A stretch of DNA of 24,535 nucleotides from DASWUZ01 sp036401375 (GTDB lineage: Bacteria > Acidobacteriota > Terriglobia > Terriglobales > Acidobacteriaceae): the NCBI GenBank assembly GCA_036401375.1, contig DASWVB010000011.1, forward strand, positions 1-24,535, in the 5' to 3' direction. This document shows positions 7,249 through 16,713 of this stretch, piece by piece. Numbering within the stretch: the first letter of the stretch is position 1; every line of letters starts with the position of its first letter. Under the pieces are notes generated by a model. It was not told the DNA's origin. It saw only the letters and a list, made by a program, of their open reading frames with translations, and did no database searches. A program made the position numbers and the translations under genes.

Positions 7249-7839
7249 ATGGCACTCGTTCCAATGGTGGTTGAGCAGACGAGCCGAGGCGAACGCGCCT
7301 ACGATATCTACTCCCGTCTGCTGCGCGATAACATCATCTTTCTCGGCACCCCGATCGACGACCAGATCGCAAACCTGATCATCGCCCAGATGCTCTTCCT
7401 CTCCGGCGAAGATCCGGACAAGGACCTGCAGCTCTACATCAACTCACCGGGAGGCTCGATCACGGCCGGCCTTGCCATCTACGACACCATGCAGTTCATC
7501 AAGAACGACGTCGTCACCTACTGCATCGGTCAAGCGGCCAGCATGGGCGCCTTCCTGCTCATGTCGGGCACCGCGGGCAAGCGCTTCGCCCTGCCGAACT
7601 CACGCATCCTCATCCATCAGCCATCGATGGGCGGGCTCTCCGGGCAGGCTACGGATATCGACATCCACGCCCGCGAAATCCTGCGCATCCGCGAGATCAC
7701 CAACACGCTCATGTCCAGGCACACCGGTCAGTCGCTGGAGCGTATCGAACGCGACGTCGAACGCGATTTCATCATGAACGCCCCGCAAGCCAAGGAATAC
7801 GGCATCATTGATGAGATCATTACCCGGCCGCGCACCTGA
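7249..7839 (+). CDS. clpP: ATP-dependent Clp protease proteolytic subunit ClpP
   Basis: A 196-residue serine peptidase that forms the double-heptamer chamber and degrades proteins unfolded by ClpX. The catalytic triad is visible: S98 in GQAASMGA, H123 in LIHQP and D173 in ERDVERDF. The oxyanion/handle region SPGGSITAGLAIYDTM is intact. Length is typical. The ATG at 7249 has AAAGGA five bases upstream. It lies 131 bp after tig and 34 bp before clpX in the same direction, so co-transcription with clpX is likely. No unusual residues were seen. Confidence 0.97.
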   Translation: MALVPMVVEQTSRGERAYDIYSRLLRDNIIFLGTPIDDQIANLIIAQMLFLSGEDPDKDLQLYINSPGGSITAGLAIYDTMQFIKNDVVTYCIGQAASMGAFLLMSGTAGKRFALPNSRILIHQPSMGGLSGQATDIDIHAREILRIREITNTLMSRHTGQSLERIERDVERDFIMNAPQAKEYGIIDEIITRPRT

Positions 7840-7873
7840 GCCCTCAGGCGGCCGCTGAAAAGGAGTACCCAGT

Positions 7874-9160
<1,287 letters not shown>

Positions 9161-9206
9161 CACCAGGCCCGTCGCGCAGCCAGCCGGCCGGGAACGCTTT
9201 AAGATT

Positions 9207-9236
9207 GGCCCTCACCATGGGTGGGGCCCGTCTTTT
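9207..9236 (+). terminator. rho-independent terminator after clpX
   Basis: Left arm GGCCCTCACC (9207-9216), loop ATG, right arm GGTGGGGCCC (9220-9229): seven consecutive pairs including one T-G, a mismatch, then two more pairs, followed by a T-rich tail (tctttta, 9231-9237). This separates clpPX from lon transcription at least in part. Confidence 0.6.
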
Positions 9237-9310
9237 ATCACACCAATCCGGACCAGGAATCTACTTGAGCTGGCGGTCATCCAATGAAGCAGAACAAGAG
9301 GGAGAACTTT

Positions 9311-11731
9311 GTGACACAACCCAAGGAACCGCGCGACAGAAACGATGTGCGCAAGCTTCCGATGATGCCCATCCGGGACATGGTCATCTTTCCGCACATG
9401 GTGACGCCCTTCGTTGTGGGCCGCGAATCGAGCGTTCGCGCCCTTGAAGAGGCGCTGACCGGCGACCGCAAGATCTTCCTCGCCACCCAGCACGACGCCT
9501 CGATCGACGAGCCGCGGCCCGAGGACATCTACACCACCGGCACCATCGGCAACATCGTCCAGAGCGTCAAGATGGCCGACGGCAACATCAAGGTGCTCGT
9601 CGAGGGCCTGGAGCGCGCCCGCGCCGTCGAGATCAATGACGCGGACGGCTTCTTCGTCGCCACCATCAAGTCCGGCAAAAACACCCTGGAGGCAAGCCCC
9701 CAGATCGATCAGCTCGTGCACCGCGTCACCTCTCTCTTCGAGCAGTACGTGAAGCTGCAGCAGTCGCTCAACTACGAGACCATGATCGCGGCCGTGCGCA
9801 TGGACGAGCCCGCCAAGCTCTCCGACACCATCGCCGCCAACCTGCAGCTCGAGATCGGCGAGAAGCAGGAGCTGCTCGACATCTTCGACCCGGCGGACCG
9901 CCTCGCGCGCGTCGCGGAGGTGCTCGACGTCGAGATAGAGAAGCTGAACATGGACCGCAGCATCCAGTCCCGCGTAAAGCGCCAGATGGAGCGCGCCCAG
10001 AAGGAGTACTACCTCAACGAAAAGATCAAGGCGATCCAGAAGGAGCTCGGCCGCGGCGAAAAGAGCGAGTTCGACGAGCTCAAGAAGAAGATCGAGACCT
10101 CGGGCATGCCCAAGGACGTCTTCGAAAAGGCCGTGCAGGAGCTCAAGAAGCTGGAAGCCATGCCGCCCATGTCGGCCGAGTCGACGGTCTCGCGCAACTA
10201 CCTCGACTGGCTGCTCGCCGTGCCATGGAAGAAGAAATCCAAGGAAACCCGCAACATCGACTTCGCCGAAAAGGTACTGAACAGCGACCACTACGGCCTG
10301 GAAAAGATCAAGGAGCGCATCCTTGAATTTCTCGCCGTACGCCAGCTCGTAAAAAATCCCAAGGGGTCGATCCTCTGCTTCGTCGGACCTCCGGGCGTCG
10401 GAAAGACCTCGCTCGGCATGTCGATCGCCAAGGCCACGGGACGCAAGTTCGTCCGCATGTCTCTCGGCGGAGTGCGCGATGAGGCGGAGATTCGGGGTCA
10501 CCGCCGCACCTACATCGGTGCGCTGCCCGGCCAGATCATCCAGTCGATGAAAAAGGCCGGCACCAAGAACCCCGTCTTCATGCTCGACGAAGTGGACAAG
10601 CTTGCATCGGACTTCCGCGGCGACCCTGCGTCGGCGCTGCTCGAGGTACTCGATCCTGAGCAGAACGCCAGCTTCCAGGACCACTACCTCGACGTCGAAT
10701 ACGATCTGTCGCAGGTGCTCTTCGTCGCGACCGCCAACGTACTCCACACGATTCCAGGGCCGCTGCAGGACCGCATGGAGATCCTCCGCCTGCACGGCTA
10801 CACCGAGCTCGAGAAGGTCGAGATCGCGAAGCAGTACCTCGTCAAAAAGCAGCGCGAAGCGACCGGCCTTACCGACAAGAACATCGTCTTCGCCGACGAC
10901 GCCATCACCGACATCATCCGCGGCTACACCCGCGAGGCCGGCGTCCGCAACCTTGAGCGCGAGATTGGGAACGTCTGCCGCAAGGTCGTCCGCCGCGTCG
11001 TCCGCAACGGCATCAAGCATAAAGAGACGATCACCGCGGCAAACCTGCCGGACTTCCTCGGGGTGTCAAAGTTCCGCGACTCGCTGGCCAATGAAGAGAG
11101 CGAGATTGGCCTCGTCACGGGCCTCGCCTGGACCGAGGTCGGCGGCAGCATCTTGTCCACCGAGGTGCAGGTGCTCGACGGCAAGGGCAAGCTTACCCTC
11201 ACCGGCCAGCTCGGCGACGTCATGCAGGAGTCGGCGCAGGCCGCGCTCTCCTACGTGCGCAGCCGCGCCCAGCACCTCGGCCTGCCGCGCGATTTTTACC
11301 GCAATGTTGACATCCACGTCCACGTTCCCGAGGGCGCCATCCCCAAGGACGGCCCGTCTGCCGGCATCACCCTGGCCACTGCGCTTACCAGCGCGCTTAC
11401 GAAGATTCCGGTGCGCCGCGACATTGCCATGACCGGGGAGATCACCCTGCGCGGCAAGGTGCTGCCGATCGGCGGCCTCAAAGAGAAGCTGCTTGCCGCT
11501 CACCGCGCCGGCATCTTTGAGGCCATCCTGCCCCGCGACAACCAGAAGGACCTCGCCGACCTGCCGGAGACCCTCAAGAGCGTCATGAAGCTCCACTTCG
11601 TAGAGCAGATGGACGAGGTTCTGAAGCTGGCCCTCACTCTGCCGCTTCCCGAGCTCAAAGAGGAGACGCCCGAGGTTCTGGCCGCTGTCCCGCTGCCCCC
11701 ACCAGCCCCGGCGCCCCGCCCCCACCAGTAA
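9311..11731 (+). CDS. lon: Lon protease (endopeptidase La)
   Basis: An ATP-dependent serine protease of about 806 residues that degrades misfolded and regulatory proteins. In this numbering the N-terminal substrate domain covers about 12-205, followed by a coiled-coil region (about 210-290). Walker A is GPPGVGKT (359-366) and Walker B VFMLDEVDK (422-430). The Ser-Lys dyad is S683 in DGPSAGI and K726 in GGLKEKL, 43 residues apart as in E. coli Lon. I prefer the GTG at 9311 because GAGGGAG lies 6 bases upstream; the in-frame ATG at 9284 (nine residues longer) has a poor site. The C-terminus ends in a short Pro/Ala-rich tail. It follows the clpX terminator and may have its own promoter, which I could not place. 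Confidence 0.96.
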   Translation: MTQPKEPRDRNDVRKLPMMPIRDMVIFPHMVTPFVVGRESSVRALEEALTGDRKIFLATQHDASIDEPRPEDIYTTGTIGNIVQSVKMADGNIKVLVEGLERARAVEINDADGFFVATIKSGKNTLEASPQIDQLVHRVTSLFEQYVKLQQSLNYETMIAAVRMDEPAKLSDTIAANLQLEIGEKQELLDIFDPADRLARVAEVLDVEIEKLNMDRSIQSRVKRQMERAQKEYYLNEKIKAIQKELGRGEKSEFDELKKKIETSGMPKDVFEKAVQELKKLEAMPPMSAESTVSRNYLDWLLAVPWKKKSKETRNIDFAEKVLNSDHYGLEKIKERILEFLAVRQLVKNPKGSILCFVGPPGVGKTSLGMSIAKATGRKFVRMSLGGVRDEAEIRGHRRTYIGALPGQIIQSMKKAGTKNPVFMLDEVDKLASDFRGDPASALLEVLDPEQNASFQDHYLDVEYDLSQVLFVATANVLHTIPGPLQDRMEILRLHGYTELEKVEIAKQYLVKKQREATGLTDKNIVFADDAITDIIRGYTREAGVRNLEREIGNVCRKVVRRVVRNGIKHKETITAANLPDFLGVSKFRDSLANEESEIGLVTGLAWTEVGGSILSTEVQVLDGKGKLTLTGQLGDVMQESAQAALSYVRSRAQHLGLPRDFYRNVDIHVHVPEGAIPKDGPSAGITLATALTSALTKIPVRRDIAMTGEITLRGKVLPIGGLKEKLLAAHRAGIFEAILPRDNQKDLADLPETLKSVMKLHFVEQMDEVLKLALTLPLPELKEETPEVLAAVPLPPPAPAPRPHQ

Positions 11732-11795
11732 ACTCAGCCCGGTAGCCCAACGCGGCGGCGAAGCGAATCCATCTCACCGCCAGGAGCAGATCGCA

Positions 11796-11831
11796 GGCGC
11801 CTCATGTCTCGCAGTTGAGACATGGGGCGCC
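11796..11831. repeat. REP-like palindrome downstream of lon
   Basis: GGCGCC-T-CATGTCTC, loop GCAGTT, GAGACATG-G-GGCGCC: a 15-bp stem with one T-G pair. The core CATGTCTC-N6-GAGACATGGGGC recurs at 13972-13997. It lies between convergent lon and the S41 gene and could act as a bidirectional terminator. Confidence 0.7.
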
Positions 11832-11849
11832 AGAGGCATGGGGCGCCAG
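11821..11849. repeat. 13-bp direct repeat
   Basis: CATGGGGCGCCAG occurs at 11821-11833 and again at 11837-11849. The first copy overlaps the right arm of the palindrome, so the second looks like a duplicated fragment of the element. Confidence 0.65.
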
Positions 11850-11916
11850 GGGTCCCAACCCGCACTGCGCCGCCAGCATCTCGACTGCCGTCGGCCGCAC
11901 GTCCACGATCTACAGT

Positions 11917-13611
11917 TCACCGCAGAGATGAGCGGACCAGCTCAACCACCCTGCCCAACTCGCGCAACTCACCCGTAGTCAACGAGTCGACATCCGGCAG
12001 CACGATATCGACATCAAGGCCATACCCATCGACCGACCGATCGTCCCCATAGAGGTCGCTGACTCCCGTCGAAATCCGGTACCTCAGCCCGGTGAGTGGA
12101 AGCACCGAATACCCGGGCTGTATGAACCTGCCCATTCCAAAGGTGTTCGTCCCGGCAACCAAGGTTTCTGGAAGCGACGCCAGCCGCGCGGTGATCAATT
12201 CACAGTCCGACGCGCAACTCGAATTCACCAGGGCGACGATACGCAGCGCCCCTCCGGCGGGGGCGAACCTGCGTTGTCCGTAAGTCCATTGTGCTTTCCT
12301 CGTCTGCATCGCGCGAGGGCACCCCGCAGGATAAGGCCTCGCCATCCCATCGAGCAGCGACTGCAGAGCCTCGGTCGATGCATGCCCGGGTCCCTGCAGC
12401 GCGTTCCATCGCAGCGGCCCGGCAAGGCACGAGGCGTTCACCTGCATGCCGAGATCATGCTCCGGCCTCATGCGCGCTTCATCCACCCAGCCCTCGAGCG
12501 CTCCCAATCCGTACCCCTCGTCTCCGCCGCCATTGTTGCGAAGATCGACGATCAAAACGCGATCTGACGGCTGCCGCCGCGCCCAGCTCTCTCTCGAGAC
12601 TCCCTCGTAGTTCGACGACGCAAAGGTGGGCAGGCGTGCGTAGACGACTCCGCCTCCCAGCCGTTCGACGCGGGCAAGATCTGCCTGGCTGTGCACCGCG
12701 CGCGTGGTCATCCGGCTCCAAAGCTCTCCGATCGCAAGCCTCAGCCAGGAGCGCGTCAAGCCGGTGCGCTTCGACAGCGCCCGAAGACCGATCGATCGAT
12801 CCCCGCAGCGCACCGCCTCCGGGCTGCCGAAGGAAGCCGGCATCGAAACATAGCGCGCTTCGCCAAGGCTGCCAGCCCCCGTCCTCCATACCCTGGCGGC
12901 GCGAACCTGCTGGGCTGCGTCGTTCTCTGAGATCGCAAACGTCCGGCCACCGGCGCGAATCTGTGTGCAGGGCGAGCGCGGTATCTCGTCCAGAGTAGCC
13001 GTCTGCGACCCGTCCTCAGTCGAACGCCGCAGCAGCGGTATCCGGGTGTGGTTGTCGCGCTGAAAGGCGATCAGCTTGTCGACCGGGGCGAAGGCCTCAT
13101 CGAGCGAAAGCCTGTCGCGTCCGCGAACAGCAAGCTGCCTGCGCCAGTCCGCGAACCACCCGCTCCAGTCCCACCCGCGCGCTGCCGCCGTGTCCCACCC
13201 TCCGTATGCGCGCTGCATCACGGCTTCGAGTACGTCCAGGTCAGACAGCAGCTGGTCTGCGCGGACGTCCTTCGAGCCAAGCAGTTTCTTGATCCCCGGT
13301 TCAGGTGCCTGCCCGGGTATCAACAGCGAGTGCGAGGTCCACGGTGGTTGAAATGGATGCTCACTTAGAAAACTCCCGTCCGCAAGAGTAAGGCCGAGAG
13401 TCTTCAGGCGCGCATCTTCGGCCTGAATCTCTGCTGCTGTAAGATTCACCGGCACCCTTGCCGGACGATGGGCAACAAACTCCAGCAGCGCGAAGAAGCA
13501 GACCGCACACACCAGCGCAAGTGTCGCAATGCCGAGCGCCAGCGTCTGCAGCCATCGACGCGCACCCGCCGCCGGCTGCGGCGCACCAGCAACTCTCCCT
13601 GACATCCTCAT
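11917..13611 (-). CDS. membrane-anchored S41-family peptidase homologue
   Basis: A 564-residue protein with one N-terminal membrane segment (about 21-46) and a large, presumably periplasmic domain. S41 landmarks: QRDNHTRIPLL (H188, like the 'D-x-H-T' of tricorn/IRBP-type members), VLIVDLRNNGGGDEGYG, VALVNSSCASDCE with nucleophile S468, GTNTFGMGRF, and DGYGLDVDIVLPD near the C-terminus. The position 25 residues after the Ser, Lys in CtpA-type enzymes, is Met (M493), so a Ser-Lys dyad is absent. Either the Ser/His type applies or activity is lost. No PDZ domain was seen. The start is weakly supported, since no clear Shine-Dalgarno precedes ATG 13611. It is convergent with lon and divergent from sdh. 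Confidence 0.75.
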   Translation of the reverse strand: MRMSGRVAGAPQPAAGARRWLQTLALGIATLALVCAVCFFALLEFVAHRPARVPVNLTAAEIQAEDARLKTLGLTLADGSFLSEHPFQPPWTSHSLLIPGQAPEPGIKKLLGSKDVRADQLLSDLDVLEAVMQRAYGGWDTAAARGWDWSGWFADWRRQLAVRGRDRLSLDEAFAPVDKLIAFQRDNHTRIPLLRRSTEDGSQTATLDEIPRSPCTQIRAGGRTFAISENDAAQQVRAARVWRTGAGSLGEARYVSMPASFGSPEAVRCGDRSIGLRALSKRTGLTRSWLRLAIGELWSRMTTRAVHSQADLARVERLGGGVVYARLPTFASSNYEGVSRESWARRQPSDRVLIVDLRNNGGGDEGYGLGALEGWVDEARMRPEHDLGMQVNASCLAGPLRWNALQGPGHASTEALQSLLDGMARPYPAGCPRAMQTRKAQWTYGQRRFAPAGGALRIVALVNSSCASDCELITARLASLPETLVAGTNTFGMGRFIQPGYSVLPLTGLRYRISTGVSDLYGDDRSVDGYGLDVDIVLPDVDSLTTGELRELGRVVELVRSSLR

Positions 13612-13845
13612 CGAAGCAAATGCTAACCGACCAGCCTCCCAGCAGGAAGCCTGACGAACACATGCAGGCTTTGAAGCTGGCTTGCTGACTTGTTGAACGA
13701 CGATCTTAAGTAGCGGGCTGGGACAGAGAGCCGGGCGCAGCCAGGTCCGGCGCAGGCAGGCTGTAGCTGCGGCCAGCCTGCTTCGCGTTCACGCAACCAT
13801 CGCGCGAAGTTGTTGACCGACTCATCGGGCGGCCACGGCGGTTCC

Positions 13846-13874
13846 TTGACGGTGGTTGTTTCGCAACCAATAAT
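13846..13874 (+). promoter_or_regulatory. sigma-70-type promoter of the sdh operon
   Basis: TTGACG (13846-13851), 17-bp spacer, AATAAT (13869-13874); each hexamer matches the consensus at five of six positions. Predicted start near 13881 gives a leader of about 175 nt that carries the palindrome cluster. The spacer contains TGGTTG-TTTCG-CAACCA (13853-13869), a perfect dyad well placed for a repressor. Confidence 0.55.
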
Positions 13875-13898
13875 GAAAATTGGGCTTGAGGCGCATGA

Positions 13899-13994
13899 CT
13901 CACGTGAGGTGCGTCTCCGGACTAGACGCCGTGTCTCAAGTGCGAGACATTGCGTCTCCGGACTAGACGCCCATGTCTCAAATGCGAGACATGG
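13899..13994. repeat. REP-like cluster of two alternating palindromes
   Basis: Order: CTCACGTGAG (13899-13908); motif B GCGTCTCCGGACTAGACGC (13911-13929); motif A TGTCTC-AAGTGC-GAGACA (13932-13949); B again, identical (13952-13970); A again as CATGTCTC-AAATGC-GAGACATG (13972-13993). The period is about 41-42 bp. A third A copy lies at 11803-11824. The arrangement recalls bacterial REP/BIME elements. Confidence 0.8.
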
Positions 13995-14055
13995 GGCACC
14001 CTTCAATCCTGCCGTCAATTTTATTTAACCGAAATAGCCAGGAGCATCGCCGCAG

Positions 14056-14847
14056 ATGGCAACGACCGCCAGCCCTACTTCGCCGGCATCAACATCGGCA
14101 ACCGGACGAGGTGTTCAACCGCTCCGGGCCGGTGAGGGCAACTCATTTCTCTTGCGCCGGCTGCACTCGCTGAGCGGAATCGTGCCTATCGGCGCATTCC
14201 TGATCGAGCATCTGATCTCGAACTTCGAGGCGCTCAAGGGACCGGCCGCCTATGCGCAGCAGGTGAAGTTCCTCAACAGCCTGCCCTTTGTGCGGGTGCT
14301 GGAGTGGACGTTCATCTTTCTGCCGATCCTCTACCACGCCTGCTACGGCGTCTATATATGGATACGCGGCAAGAGCAATGTCGTCTATTACCCGTGGGCC
14401 GGGAACTGGATGTACCTCTCGCAGCGCTGGACGGGGCTGATTGCGTTCACGTATATCGCGCAGCATGTGTGGCGGCAGCGCTTTGCCGGAGTCAGCCTGC
14501 CGGAGCATCCGGGCGCGGCGTTTCACAAGGTGCAGATGGAGTTGATGCACCCATGGATGCTCGCCGTATATGTGATTGCGATGATCGCGACGTGCTGGCA
14601 CTTCGCTTACGGGGTGTGGCTCTTTGCGGCGAAGTGGGGCATCACTCCGGGCGATAAGGCACGGCGCCGGTTTGGATTTGCCTGCGCGGCCATGGGCATC
14701 GTGCTGGCCGGCGTGGGCCTGGCGAGCATGTACGCCTTTGTCGGGCCATGGTATCGGAATGCGCCCGCCGATCTTACCCCCGCCCAGATCACCGAGGGCG
14801 CGGTAGCACCGCCGCCGGCGAGTGGCACACCTCCCCTGTCGAAGTAG
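14056..14847 (+). CDS. sdhC: succinate dehydrogenase cytochrome b558 subunit
   Basis: A 263-residue membrane anchor of a Bacillus-type (type B, single-anchor, di-heme) succinate:quinone oxidoreductase. It shows five hydrophobic helices between about 33 and 230. Four likely heme-ligand His sit in conserved contexts: H37 (RLHSLSG), H94 (YHACYG), H137 (QHVW) and H182 (WHFAYGVW), with spacings close to those of B. subtilis SdhC. The N-terminus is a Thr/Ser/Ala-rich stretch of about 27 residues and the C-terminus is Pro-rich. The ATG at 14056 has AGGAG 11 bases upstream. First gene of the sdhC-sdhA-(two inserted genes)-sdhB operon; no separate sdhD is expected for this type. Confidence 0.93.
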   Translation: MATTASPTSPASTSATGRGVQPLRAGEGNSFLLRRLHSLSGIVPIGAFLIEHLISNFEALKGPAAYAQQVKFLNSLPFVRVLEWTFIFLPILYHACYGVYIWIRGKSNVVYYPWAGNWMYLSQRWTGLIAFTYIAQHVWRQRFAGVSLPEHPGAAFHKVQMELMHPWMLAVYVIAMIATCWHFAYGVWLFAAKWGITPGDKARRRFGFACAAMGIVLAGVGLASMYAFVGPWYRNAPADLTPAQITEGAVAPPPASGTPPLSK

Positions 14848-14908
14848 GCGCCGTACCGCAGTTGAAAGCACGCCGGCCGGTGTCGCCGCGTGAGAGGAAC
14901 ACCGAAGA

Positions 14909-16690
14909 ATGGCAGCATCTCCGAAGATTATCGTTGTGGGCGGCGGGCTTGCGGGCCTCGCCTCCGTCATCAAGATCGCCGAGTACGGCGGGCAGGTCGA
15001 TCTTTTTTCCATTGTGCCGGTGAAGCGCTCCCACTCCGTCTGTGCGCAGGGCGGCATCAACGCTGCCAAGAACCTGAAGGGTGAGGGCGATACGACCTGG
15101 CACCACTTCGACGACACGATCTATGGTGGGGACTTTCTCGCCAACCAGACGCCGGTGAAGGGGATGTGCGAGGCGGGTCCGGCGATCATCGATCTGCTCG
15201 ACCGCATGGGCGTACCGTTCAATCGCACGCCGGAGGGGCTTCTGGACTTTCGCCGCTTTGGCGGAACGCTCTTTCACCGGACGGCGTTCGCGGGCGCGAC
15301 GACGGGCCAGCAGCTGCTCTATGCGCTCGATGAGCAGGTGCGCCGCTACGAGGCTGAGGAAAAGGTCAAGAAGTACGAGGGCTGGGAGTTCCTCTCAGCC
15401 GTGCTCGACAATAACCGGGTTTGCCGCGGCATCTGCGCGATGAACCTGCGCACGATGGAGGTCCGCACCTTTCCCGCCGATGCGATCATCATCGCGACCG
15501 GGGGCAACGGCGCGATCTTCGGCAAGAGCACGAACTCCGTTGTCTGCACCGGTTCGGCGCAGTCGGCGCTCTATCAGCAGGGCGCCTACTATGCGAATGG
15601 CGAGTTCATCCAGGTGCATCCGACCTGCATTCCGGGAGAGGACAAGCTGCGCCTGATGTCGGAGTCGGCGCGAGGCGAGGGTGGACGCGTGTGGGTGCCG
15701 CGCAAGCCCGGCGACAGCAGAGACTGGAAGAGCATTCCGGCCGAGGAGCGCTATTACTTTCTCGAGGAGTGGTACCCGAAGTACGGCAACCTGGTGCCGC
15801 GCGACGTGGCGACGCGGGCGATCCACAAGGTGGTTTACGAACTCGGACTCGGCATCGATGGTCAGCCGATGGTCTACCTCGATTTGACGCATATCGACAA
15901 GGCCACGCTCAATCGCAAGCTCGAGGGCATTCTCGAGATTTATGAAAAGTTTGTCGGAGACGATCCTCGCGAAGTGCCGATGAAGATCTTTCCCGGGATG
16001 CACTACACGATGGGCGGGCTGTGGGTCGACTTCAACCAGATGACGAATATCCCGGGTATCTTCGCCGCGGGTGAGGCGGAGTACAACTACCACGGCGCAA
16101 ATCGCCTTGGCGCCAATTCCCTGCTGTCCTGCATCTATGGCGGCTTCATGGCGGGCCCGAAGGCGACGGAGTATGCGAAGAGCTTGCCGGCGGCGGCCTC
16201 TGACGGCGGCCACACTGCGGAGAAGAAGCGGCAGGAGGATTTGAACGCGCAGCTGATCCACTCCGAGGGTGGTGAGAACCCGTTCAAGCTGTGGCGCGAA
16301 CTCGGCGATACGATGACGCGGAATGCTACGGTGATCCGCTATAACAAGAACCTTAAAGAGGCAGACGAGAAGATCGTCGAGCTGCTGGAGCGCTATCGTA
16401 AGATCAACCTGAGCGATAAGAGTTCGTGGGCAAATACGAGCTTCGCCTTTACCCGGCAGCTCTACAACATGCTGCAGGTTGGACGGGTGATCGTGCAGGG
16501 CGCGGGGCTGCGCGACGAGTCGCGGGGTGCGCACTATAAGCCCGACTTCCCGGAGCGCAACGACGAGATGTTCCTCAAGACTACCAAGGCCTATTTTGCG
16601 CCGGATGCGGATGAACCCCGGTTTGAATTTGAGGCTGTGGATACGCAGTTCATCAAGCCGCGCCCGCGCCGTTACGATGCGGCCAAGTAA
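14909..16690 (+). CDS. sdhA: succinate dehydrogenase flavoprotein subunit
   Basis: A 593-residue catalytic subunit that oxidises succinate to fumarate with covalently bound FAD. The dinucleotide fold GGGLAG lies at 11-16. The flavinylation His is H42 in RSHSVCAQGGIN, FIQVHPTC contains active-site His H237, and further landmarks are RLMSESARGEGG, MHYTMGGLWVD and the FAD/adenine site AGEAEYNYHGANRLGANSLL. The sequence is closer to the Bacillus/epsilon type than to E. coli SdhA. It starts 61 bp after sdhC, with GAGAGGA upstream of ATG 14909. It ends only 23 bp before the inserted colicin-D-like gene, which separates it from sdhB. Confidence 0.96.
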   Translation: MAASPKIIVVGGGLAGLASVIKIAEYGGQVDLFSIVPVKRSHSVCAQGGINAAKNLKGEGDTTWHHFDDTIYGGDFLANQTPVKGMCEAGPAIIDLLDRMGVPFNRTPEGLLDFRRFGGTLFHRTAFAGATTGQQLLYALDEQVRRYEAEEKVKKYEGWEFLSAVLDNNRVCRGICAMNLRTMEVRTFPADAIIIATGGNGAIFGKSTNSVVCTGSAQSALYQQGAYYANGEFIQVHPTCIPGEDKLRLMSESARGEGGRVWVPRKPGDSRDWKSIPAEERYYFLEEWYPKYGNLVPRDVATRAIHKVVYELGLGIDGQPMVYLDLTHIDKATLNRKLEGILEIYEKFVGDDPREVPMKIFPGMHYTMGGLWVDFNQMTNIPGIFAAGEAEYNYHGANRLGANSLLSCIYGGFMAGPKATEYAKSLPAAASDGGHTAEKKRQEDLNAQLIHSEGGENPFKLWRELGDTMTRNATVIRYNKNLKEADEKIVELLERYRKINLSDKSSWANTSFAFTRQLYNMLQVGRVIVQGAGLRDESRGAHYKPDFPERNDEMFLKTTKAYFAPDADEPRFEFEAVDTQFIKPRPRRYDAAK

Positions 16691-16713
16691 CCGCCGCGCA
16701 TCTGCCGACTAAG

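Larger units (their letters stand above)
13612..14055. other. non-coding region upstream of sdhC with promoter and palindromes
   Basis: This 444-bp gap holds a 7-bp dyad (AAGCCTG-N11-CAGGCTT, 13647-13671), a promoter (13846-13874) with a dyad in its spacer, a cluster of REP-like palindromes (13899-13994) and the sdhC ribosome-binding site AGGAG at 14040-14044. Minus-strand open frames across it run through the palindromes and have no ribosome-binding site, so I do not call genes here. Confidence 0.65.

Noticed and set aside
5798..7264. 488-codon minus-strand open frame over tig
   Set aside because: Antisense shadow of trigger factor; no domain pattern and no ribosome-binding site.
9212..11020. 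602-codon open frame on the minus strand over lon
   Set aside because: Antisense shadow of a high-GC, codon-biased gene; the translation is a low-complexity Leu/Val/Asp/Gly-rich string with no motif, while the plus strand encodes a full Lon.
13899..13994. CRISPR-like repeated units
   Set aside because: The units are palindromes with almost no unique spacer and alternate between two motifs, which fits REP/BIME elements and not a CRISPR array.
13623..14018. 131-codon minus-strand open frame upstream of sdhC
   Set aside because: It runs through the REP-like palindromes and the sdh promoter, has no ribosome-binding site and shows no recognisable domain.
15395..16534. 379-codon minus-strand open frame over sdhA
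   Set aside because: Antisense of an intact sdhA; composition is Arg/His/Leu-rich as expected from high-GC antisense frames.
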